From Candidatus Aenigmatarchaeota archaeon (GTDB lineage: Archaea > Aenigmatarchaeota > Aenigmatarchaeia > CG10238-14 > SpSt-28): a stretch of 6,660 nt of DNA. The stretch is taken from positions 1 to 6,660 of the forward strand of contig JANXEB010000074.1 in NCBI GenBank assembly GCA_025058985.1. Reading direction: 5' to 3'. Below are positions 1-5,418 of the stretch, piece by piece. Numbering within the stretch: position 1 is the stretch's first letter; each line of letters begins with the position of its first letter. Below the pieces are notes generated by a model. That model was not told the origin of the DNA and did no database searches. It saw only the letters and a program-made list of their open reading frames with translations. The translations under genes were made by a program, and so were the position numbers.

Positions 1-393
1 CTATTTTCTACAGCATCAGTTTATTTAATTGGAAACCCAAGAAGCGGAGCTAGTATATATTTAGAAAAAATGGTAGAAAAGTTAGAGCTAAAACATGTTT
101 TTCTTGTTTTCTCTACTTTTGGTTTGTCACTAGCAATCTCGTCTTTTTTGATACTAAAATTTTCTCAAAGAGTTTTTAAAATAATTGAAAAAATTGATTA
201 TAAAAACCTAACTTTATCGCTAATATCTTTCTTAATATTTATTGTTTTTGTTTTTACTGATTTCCTTGGATTATTCATACTTTTCATAGGAACTTTAATT
301 GGAATTTTGAACATAAGATTTGGAGTAAATAGAAGTTTTTCAATGGGATTTTTAATTTTACCAACTATTTTATTCTTCTTAAGTAAATATTAA
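1..393 (+). CDS. C-terminal part of a TctA/DUF112-like membrane protein (5' end outside window)
   Basis: The frame is open from the first base, so this is the last 130 residues of a longer protein; the ATG at 70 is internal, not the true start. The visible part is hydrophobic, with likely membrane segments at about residues 33-53, 70-103 and 114-128 (numbered from base 1). The motif GNPRSGAS at 11-18, an amphipathic stretch LEKMVEKLE, and the ending GVNRSFSMGFLILPTILFFL resemble the C-terminus of archaeal COG1784 proteins, relatives of the TctA permease of tripartite tricarboxylate transporters. In that family a segment of the type 'R-x-x-x-MG-hydrophobic-P-hydrophobic' lies near the end. The role of the archaeal members is not firmly known, and no substrate can be read here. 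The family call comes from remembered sequence pattern and is moderate; an integral membrane protein is certain. It ends 34 bases before rpo3 and probably has its own terminator there. Confidence 0.6.
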   Translation, partial: LFSTASVYLIGNPRSGASIYLEKMVEKLELKHVFLVFSTFGLSLAISSFLILKFSQRVFKIIEKIDYKNLTLSLISFLIFIVFVFTDFLGLFILFIGTLIGILNIRFGVNRSFSMGFLILPTILFFLSKY

Positions 394-408
394 AAGTTAT
401 TTATTTAT
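392..408 (+). promoter_or_regulatory. Probable rpo3 promoter: BRE/TATA-like element
   Basis: The sequence AAAAG (392-396) followed by TTATTTATTTAT (397-408) looks like a BRE plus an A/T-only TATA box. Its centre lies about 25 bases upstream of the rpo3 ATG at 428, the spacing expected for transcription starting at or next to the start codon. No Shine-Dalgarno sequence precedes the ATG, which agrees with a leaderless or very short-leader mRNA. The whole region is A/T-rich, so chance resemblance is possible. Confidence 0.4.
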
Positions 409-409
409 C

Positions 410-416
410 TTTTTTT
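410..416 (+). terminator. T-tract terminator candidate after the membrane-protein gene
   Basis: Seven T in a row lie 17 bases after the TAA of the upstream membrane-protein gene, in the 34-base gap before rpo3. Archaeal RNA polymerase terminates at oligo-T runs on the coding strand without needing a hairpin, and none is seen here. T-runs are common in this A+T-rich sequence, so only position supports the call. Confidence 0.35.
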
Positions 417-427
417 AAAATATTTTA

Positions 428-1129
428 ATGAAGCTAAAAGTTTTGGATTTGAAGAATGAGACCGCTGTTTTTTTAATAGAAAATATAAATTATAGTTTTG
501 CTAATGGCTTGAGAAGAATTTTTATGAATAGAGTACCTACACTAGCTATAGAGTATGTTGATTTTATAGAAAACGACTCTGTTATTAGTGATGAAGTACT
601 AGCACATAGATTAGGATTAATACCTTTAACTTTTGGTGAAAAGCTTTTTGTTACAAGAGATGAATGTAAATGTAACGGTAAAGGTTGTTCTAATTGTCAA
701 GTAGAGCTTAAGATGAATAAAGTAGGTCCTTGTACTGTTTATTCTGGAGATTTAATTTCTTCAGAACCATCTGTAAAACCAGTTTATGACAATATAATAA
801 TTTGTAGATTGGGAAGTGGTATGAAATTGGAGTTTTTAGCTTATGCATCACTTGGAATAGGGGAGAAACATCCGAAATGGCAAGCTTCTTTAACCACTTA
901 TGTAAACTTGGTTAAAAATGCGGAAAATAAGAAAACAAAGAAATGTTGGACGCAAGACTACAATTTATATTGTGTTGAATGTTTCGAAGATTTGAAAGAT
1001 GTAACAGTTGAGAAAGATAAGTTTCTCTTCTATTTAGAAAGTGTTTCTGGCTTAACTGCTAAAAGAATTATTGAAGATGGATTAGAGTATGCAAAAAAAT
1101 ATTTGAATCAACTCAAAAAAGCTATATGA
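428..1129 (+). CDS. rpo3: DNA-directed RNA polymerase subunit D (Rpo3)
   Basis: Rpo3 (RpoD), homologue of eukaryotic Rpb3 and partly of bacterial alpha. It pairs with Rpo11 to form the platform on which the archaeal RNA polymerase assembles. Seen here: the N-terminal dimerisation domain with FANGLRRIFMNRVPTLAIE (24-42) and HRLGLIPL (60-67), a metal-loop CxC-x4-CxxC at C80, C82, C87, C90, then GSGMKLEFLAYASLGIGEKHPKWQ-type insert-domain sequence (129-151) ending in a stretch typical of the family, and a C-terminal dimerisation helix (about 205-230). The ferredoxin-like domain found in many archaeal Rpo3 proteins between about 160 and 195 is not complete; only C173, C182 and C185 remain there. 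The length, 233 residues, fits a form with little or no Fe-S domain. The ATG at 428 lies about 25 bases from a TATA-like element. The gene overlaps the phosphoesterase gene by ATGA, and none of its usual ribosomal-protein neighbours follows it. Confidence 0.96.
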   Translation: MKLKVLDLKNETAVFLIENINYSFANGLRRIFMNRVPTLAIEYVDFIENDSVISDEVLAHRLGLIPLTFGEKLFVTRDECKCNGKGCSNCQVELKMNKVGPCTVYSGDLISSEPSVKPVYDNIIICRLGSGMKLEFLAYASLGIGEKHPKWQASLTTYVNLVKNAENKKTKKCWTQDYNLYCVECFEDLKDVTVEKDKFLFYLESVSGLTAKRIIEDGLEYAKKYLNQLKKAI

Positions 1130-1617
1130 AAAAAATCTTAGCAATCTCAGATTCGCATATAAATAGCCTAGATAAAATACCTTCAGAACTAATAAAAAAG
1201 TTTAATGAGTTTGACTATGTTGTTCACTGTGGAGATTTTACCACAAAAAAAGTCGTTGAAGAATTTAAAGAGTTTAAAAACTTTATTGGTACTGTTGGTA
1301 ATGTTGATGATTACGAAATAGAAAACATTTTGGAAAAAGAGGTAGTTTTAGATATAAATGGATTTAAAATAGGAATAACTCATCCATATGAAGGTGGTCC
1401 ACCTGTTAATATAAAAGAGAGAATCTTGAAAAAATTTAGAAACGAAAAAATGGATTTAATAATTTTTGGTCATACGCATTTTGTTGAAAATAGCGAGTAC
1501 AACTCTGTAAAGTTTGTTAATCCTGGTAGTTGTACTGGAAAGTTTCCGGCTTTATTTAGAAGCTATGCTATTATAGAAATTGAAGAGAAAATAAACGTTA
1601 AGATAGTGAAGTATTGA
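1126..1617 (+). CDS. YfcE/MJ0936-type metallophosphoesterase
   Basis: A 163-residue calcineurin-like phosphoesterase of the small YfcE/MJ0936 family, cytosolic enzymes with two divalent metal ions that hydrolyse phosphodiesters in vitro; the natural substrate is usually unknown. All metal-site motifs are visible: SDSH (8-11, ligands D9 and H11), HCGDF (34-38, D37), GNVD (58-61, bridging N59), GITHP (83-87, H86) and FGHTH (114-118, H116 and H118), followed by VNPGS (131-135). Length is normal and the protein looks complete and active. The family's usual GNCD reads GNVD here, which keeps the ligand Asn. The ATG at 1126 overlaps the rpo3 stop (ATGA), so translation is probably coupled; no Shine-Dalgarno is seen. 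No functional link to RNA polymerase can be deduced from co-transcription. Its last 20 bases overlap the end of polB on the other strand. Confidence 0.92.
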   Translation: MKKILAISDSHINSLDKIPSELIKKFNEFDYVVHCGDFTTKKVVEEFKEFKNFIGTVGNVDDYEIENILEKEVVLDINGFKIGITHPYEGGPPVNIKERILKKFRNEKMDLIIFGHTHFVENSEYNSVKFVNPGSCTGKFPALFRSYAIIEIEEKINVKIVKY

Positions 1618-4222
1618 AAACAACTTTTTTTGATAAAGAGTTATTATTAAGAAAATATAAATCTCCATCACAATATATACATTTGCAAGACAATGTTATT
1701 GTTTTATATTCTTTTTCACACTTCTTACAAATTATTTCATCAAATTTGTTTAAAAATTCTTTTATTTCCTTTTTGTTATTCTCATTAATTATTTTTATTA
1801 AACTAATTTGTCTACCAATATCTTTTATATCACTAACATTAGCTCCTATTGCACTCATTATTCTTTCTATTGGTGGATAAAGCTGTGTTTTTATGTAATA
1901 ATCATAATCTATTTCTAAACCATTTTTTACAACATATTGGGGATCTTCAGCTCTTTTCGATAATATTTCAGTACCTTTAACGATAACAAAATTAACTCTA
2001 TCTCCAACACCAGGAATTCTTTTTTCTCCCCTTTCTTTCATTTTTTTTATTAATTCTATATGCGGTTGGATTCCTTTATAATCTGTTTTAGAAACACCTT
2101 TGGTTATTATTAATTTCTCTATAGGAATTTTTCCTTCTCTCAAGTTTTTGGAAACTTCTTTAAATTTGGAAACAGCTTTTTCGATATCTTTTTCTTTAAG
2201 TATTATACTAACAATCTCTTCCAAAGTTTCTGTAACTAAATCACACCAATCTCTTCTAACAGTTTCTATTCCTTTCATAACAATTTTTTCATTTCCACTC
2301 TCATCAATAGAAAGTCCAACATATCTTTTTTTAGTAACTATGATTAGAGTTTTAAAAATATTCTCAACTTTCATTTTCAAATTTTCATACCTACTATTAA
2401 CAATATTTTCCAATTCCCTAGCTTTTTCAAAAGCTACTTTTACATCTTCAGTATCTAATTTAACCATTAAGGAATCTGTATCTCCATAAATTACTTTATA
2501 ATTAGTGTTAGATTCAATTAACTCTTTCATCTCTGTTATTAGCTTTCTTCCAGTTGATGTTATGTAATTAGCTATTTCTAATATGTATAATCTACCTGAA
2601 GTAAAGCCAGTATAGCCATAAAAAGCATTTGCTATTCTTTTAAAAGCTTCTTGCATTGCATCCAACTTTTCTTTTATACTCTCATCTTTTTCTTTTTTCA
2701 TTAAGTTTTTTATTTTGTTTCTCTCTTCTATCATTCTTTTTAAAATTTTTGGATAAATTCCTTCTCTAACACTTTTATCAACAAACCTTATATTATTGTT
2801 TTCAAAAACAATCGTAGTTGGACAAATGTTTAAACTTATTATAATGTTAGGATACATACTTGCAAAATCTAGGTAAACAACGCACTTATCATAAAAACCT
2901 ATTTTAGGAGTAAAAACTAATCCACCTACTAATCCTCTACTTTCTTTATCTTTTTCTCTAACCTCTTTAACACTTTTGTTTGGTTTATTTGGTATTATGA
3001 AATCATGTTTATTCAACTCCCTCAAAAGTAAAAACTCTATTTTTGAAGCCTCTCCACCATCTAAAATATCCTGTAGTAATAAACCACTTACCCTACTTAG
3101 AGCAATGTATTTATCGAGAACTTTATATTTTAAAAATAGCTTAAAAGCTAACTCAGAATCCTTTCTAGCATATTCTATCAATTTATTTGGATTTTCATAC
3201 CAATACTTTTCTATCTCACTGTGTGATATATCTATCTTACTTTCTCCTAGCAGAGCTTTTGCAACGCTATTAAGATCAAATCTCTTCAACTTAGAAAAAA
3301 ATCCCCTTTTAACTAATTCTTTTATGATTCTATAACTATCTATAATAAATCTTCCGAGTATATGGTTTTTATACTTATTTTCTCCTAGTTTTTTTGTAGA
3401 TGCTGATTTAATTTCTGCTCTGCCTAACAAAGGTTTTATGTTAAGCTTTTTTATACGATTTATTAAGTAAGGAATGTCAAAATCGTTTATATTGTATCCT
3501 ACTATAAAATCTGGATCGAACTCCCTTAATATTTCCAAAAGTTTCTCTAACATTTCTTTCTCACTTTCAAAGCAAATAACATCCGCATCAGAATTTTTAA
3601 TTAACTTAGACGTTAAAATCAAACTATTCTTTCCTTTATATTCTGGATAGAAAAACAAAGAAATAATAATTATTTCAAAATTAGCACCTTGCTCTAGATG
3701 TGGAGTACCTAAACATTCTATGTCTAAAGTTAATATTTTGAAAGGAGCATTTTCATTTTCATCTATTGGTTCAATAGTTTCAGCCTCATATATTTCGTTC
3801 ACATATATAGAATTTACATTTATTCTTTTCCCCTCTATTTTTATCCAACCCATGCCATTTATCTTCAAATCTGCTGCGAACCTGTACTTAAAAAGTATAT
3901 CTGCTTCAAAAGTTTCTACTTTTATTTTTTCTCTAACTGCCGGTACATCTGCCGGATTGTGTAAATAAACTTTAATCAACTTTGTTTTCTCCTCTTTATA
4001 TCCTATCGGCAAAAACTTTTCAACTATCTCATACTTTAGAAAATTTATGTTTTTTAAAACTTTTTCATCTGTAGAGTTTATATAAAAATAAGGATAAAAC
4101 TTTTTGTAAATGGCACAAACTGTTTTACCATCTTTTTTCTTTCCAAAAATTCTTAATATTGGAACTTTTTCTGTTTCTAAATAAACATAGTCTATATCGA
4201 AAACTTGAAAAGTTACTTCCAT
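1598..4222 (-). CDS. polB: Family B DNA polymerase (PolB) with C-terminal Cys-rich tail
   Basis: Replicative/repair DNA polymerase with 3'-5' proofreading, 874 residues counted from the ATG at 4222 (an in-frame TTG just before it is a less likely start). N-terminal domain with the uracil-sensing pocket: Y12, P44 and V93 match Pfu Y7, P36 and V93. Exonuclease: Exo I LDIE (D167, E169), Exo II YNINDFD (243-249, D249), Exo III Y351-x3-D355. Polymerase: motif A LDFASMYPN (D452), motif B K528-x3-NAFYG (532-536), motif C YGDTDS (579-584, D581 and D583), then KKRY (631-634). All catalytic residues are present and there is no intein and no split. A degenerate PIP box (805-812) is followed by about 60 extra residues with C832, C835, C846, C848 and C851; Pfu PolB, about 775 residues, ends at the PIP box. 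The gene starts 16 bases after the DP1-like gene and is the last of its operon. Confidence 0.97.
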   Translation of the reverse strand: MEVTFQVFDIDYVYLETEKVPILRIFGKKKDGKTVCAIYKKFYPYFYINSTDEKVLKNINFLKYEIVEKFLPIGYKEEKTKLIKVYLHNPADVPAVREKIKVETFEADILFKYRFAADLKINGMGWIKIEGKRINVNSIYVNEIYEAETIEPIDENENAPFKILTLDIECLGTPHLEQGANFEIIIISLFFYPEYKGKNSLILTSKLIKNSDADVICFESEKEMLEKLLEILREFDPDFIVGYNINDFDIPYLINRIKKLNIKPLLGRAEIKSASTKKLGENKYKNHILGRFIIDSYRIIKELVKRGFFSKLKRFDLNSVAKALLGESKIDISHSEIEKYWYENPNKLIEYARKDSELAFKLFLKYKVLDKYIALSRVSGLLLQDILDGGEASKIEFLLLRELNKHDFIIPNKPNKSVKEVREKDKESRGLVGGLVFTPKIGFYDKCVVYLDFASMYPNIIISLNICPTTIVFENNNIRFVDKSVREGIYPKILKRMIEERNKIKNLMKKEKDESIKEKLDAMQEAFKRIANAFYGYTGFTSGRLYILEIANYITSTGRKLITEMKELIESNTNYKVIYGDTDSLMVKLDTEDVKVAFEKARELENIVNSRYENLKMKVENIFKTLIIVTKKRYVGLSIDESGNEKIVMKGIETVRRDWCDLVTETLEEIVSIILKEKDIEKAVSKFKEVSKNLREGKIPIEKLIITKGVSKTDYKGIQPHIELIKKMKERGEKRIPGVGDRVNFVIVKGTEILSKRAEDPQYVVKNGLEIDYDYYIKTQLYPPIERIMSAIGANVSDIKDIGRQISLIKIINENNKKEIKEFLNKFDEIICKKCEKEYKTITLSCKCIYCDGDLYFLNNNSLSKKVVFNTSLS
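1625..1631 (+). terminator. T-tract terminator candidate for the rpo3-phosphoesterase unit
   Basis: Seven consecutive T start 8 bases after the TGA of the phosphoesterase gene, the only run of this kind right behind the stop. Oligo-T is sufficient for archaeal termination. The run lies inside the 3' coding end of polB on the opposite strand (its Lys codons there), so it could also exist only for coding reasons. Confidence 0.35.
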
Positions 4223-4238
4223 CAATTCTTTATTGTTT

Positions 4239-5204
4239 TTATTTATTTTTATATATTTCTCTAGTTTTTAAATCTATATCAAAAAATGTATTTTCCTTTA
4301 TATATATCACACTAACCCCCTTGTAATTAAAATAGTGTGTATCGAAGTTTTTACCAAAAACTACAATAAAATCTGGAATATCTTTTAAAAATAAAGCATT
4401 TGACGGAAATTCCATTATTAAAGGATTCAGGTTTCTTTTTTTCAACAAACTCAACATTTCTGTTTCAAAGTTTTTTTCTATCTTTATTAGACTTTCGTTA
4501 ACTATTAAAACTAAAAAATTTTTCTCTATTCTAACCTTCAAGTAATCGCCAAAAACAATTGTTTTTTTACTATTCATTTTGTTATTAAAGAAATAATAGT
4601 TATCCTCTTTCGGCACTTCATCACATTCATAACCGAACCTAATAAAAACATTTTCATTACTTTTTTTAGACACTAAAAGTGGAATATCTGGATAAATAAT
4701 TTTTTTTACTTCATAGTTACTAACCAAAAATCCAAGTACATCACCTGGAAAAATTTTTTCGTTAATATTAAAATTTAACCTAATAGTACCGGTATAGTCT
4801 TCTACCACTATACTGTTTTCGCAAACTTCCACAACGATCGCTATTATACTTCCTCCTTTCTTTTCACTTTTCTTCAAATTAGCTATTGATAAAACATTGA
4901 CCATTTCAATCTTATTTTTCAAAAAGCCCTTAAGGAACTCGAACCTTTCTAAAATTAATTTATTCAAACACTCGATAGTAATCTCACCAACTTTAAAATC
5001 ATTTTCGATTACTTCAACTTCTTGTTTTCTAATCATTTTTGACAAAAGATCTATTGTTATACATTTATCTTCTATTTTTTCCTTTTGTATGTTTCTTATA
5101 ATTTCTTCTAAACTATCGAAGTTTTTTAAATACTCCAAAGCTTCTGGGGTTAAAACATAACCTCTGTTAGCAAACTCCCTTATAATCTCATCTGTTGATA
5201 ACAT
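4239..5204 (-). CDS. Degenerate DP1-like DNA polymerase D small subunit, phosphoesterase motifs lost
   Basis: Related to DP1, the small subunit of archaeal polymerase D and ancestor-type of eukaryotic polymerase B-subunits. Residues 1-30 resemble the DP1 N-terminus (REFANRGYVLTPEALEYL at 9-26). About 84-178 reads as the OB fold: ERFEFLKGFL, then IVVEDYTGTIRLNF (132-145), PGDVLGF (153-159) and the conserved-looking YPDIP (171-175). Near the C-terminus, LLKKRNLNP (253-261) matches the DP1 'LK-RHL-P' element, and IPDFIVVFGKNFDTHYFNYKGV (about 276-297) aligns with 'PD-h-h-TGHVH---Y+GV'. The GHVH histidines are replaced (GKNF), the 'HGRS' motif reads as VNES (235-238), and the segment that should hold DxH, GD and GNHD is missing. 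It has 321 residues against usually about 480 or more. It overlaps the upstream gene by 17 bases and lies just before polB. The DP1 relation comes from pattern recognition; loss of phosphoesterase activity is near certain if the relation holds. Confidence 0.78.
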   Translation of the reverse strand: MLSTDEIIREFANRGYVLTPEALEYLKNFDSLEEIIRNIQKEKIEDKCITIDLLSKMIRKQEVEVIENDFKVGEITIECLNKLILERFEFLKGFLKNKIEMVNVLSIANLKKSEKKGGSIIAIVVEVCENSIVVEDYTGTIRLNFNINEKIFPGDVLGFLVSNYEVKKIIYPDIPLLVSKKSNENVFIRFGYECDEVPKEDNYYFFNNKMNSKKTIVFGDYLKVRIEKNFLVLIVNESLIKIEKNFETEMLSLLKKRNLNPLIMEFPSNALFLKDIPDFIVVFGKNFDTHYFNYKGVSVIYIKENTFFDIDLKTREIYKNK

Positions 5205-5418
5205 AAAGTTTTATTTTTTTTCTTTTATTCGTATTCAGTTCTATCGCTTTAACTTTCTCCAACGATATTAATTCATTCAAATATTTTTTCGCAGTACCCC
5301 AGTTTAAACCACTTGCCCTAGCTATCTTCAATAAAGTCAAAGGATATTTAACTGAAGATAAAGTCTCTAAAATTTTTTTTTGAGTCTCTAATCTCTTACA
5401 TGGTCTACCAACTTTCAT
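5188..5418 (-). CDS. Small winged helix-turn-helix DNA-binding protein
   Basis: A 76-residue basic protein made of one winged-helix domain. Helix 1 is at about 10-21, LTLLKIARASG (27-37) and LNWGTAKKYLNELISL (38-53) form the helix-turn-helix with a Lys/Thr-rich recognition helix, and VKAIELNTNKRKKIKLYVI (56-74) is a wing hairpin carrying many Lys and Arg. The N-terminus MKVGRPCKR is basic and contains a GRP core like that of an AT-hook. No ligand or metal site is visible, so it is a bare DNA-binding module, typical of small archaeal transcription regulators. Its ATG overlaps the metK stop (ATGA) with AAGGA five bases upstream, and its end overlaps the DP1-like start by 17 bases, so it is co-translated with both. 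It may regulate its own operon or another one; the target cannot be read from the sequence. A non-regulatory role in the replication complex is also possible. Confidence 0.7.
   Translation of the reverse strand: MKVGRPCKRLETQKKILETLSSVKYPLTLLKIARASGLNWGTAKKYLNELISLEKVKAIELNTNKRKKIKLYVINR

Noticed and set aside
1571..1597. Pyrimidine-rich stretch on the - strand after polB as a terminator
   Set aside because: T-rich but without an unbroken run longer than four, and it lies in the coding end of the phosphoesterase gene; too weak to list as a feature.
1126..1617. The metallophosphoesterase as a replacement for the lost DP1 phosphoesterase
   Set aside because: It is a normal YfcE/MJ0936 family member on the opposite strand and co-transcribed with rpo3. 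Nothing in its sequence points to DP1, so proximity alone is no evidence.
2450..2540. Possible intein insertion at the polB YGDTDS motif
   Set aside because: Archaeal polB genes often carry inteins here, but the frame reads straight through YGDTDS with no extra sequence; motifs A and B are uninterrupted too.
1614..3968. Several + strand open frames of about 80-130 codons opposite polB
   Set aside because: They lie antisense to a polB frame with all catalytic motifs intact. Their Leu/Ser/Phe/Ile-rich translations are what antisense of Lys/Glu/Asn-rich coding gives, and they match no family.
4223..4225. TTG one codon before the ATG as start of polB
   Set aside because: It would add a single residue. 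The adjacent ATG at 4222-4220 is the simpler choice and has equal spacing to the upstream stop.
4897..5160. + strand open frame opposite the DP1-like gene
   Set aside because: Antisense shadow of a recognisable coding sequence, with no start signal of its own.
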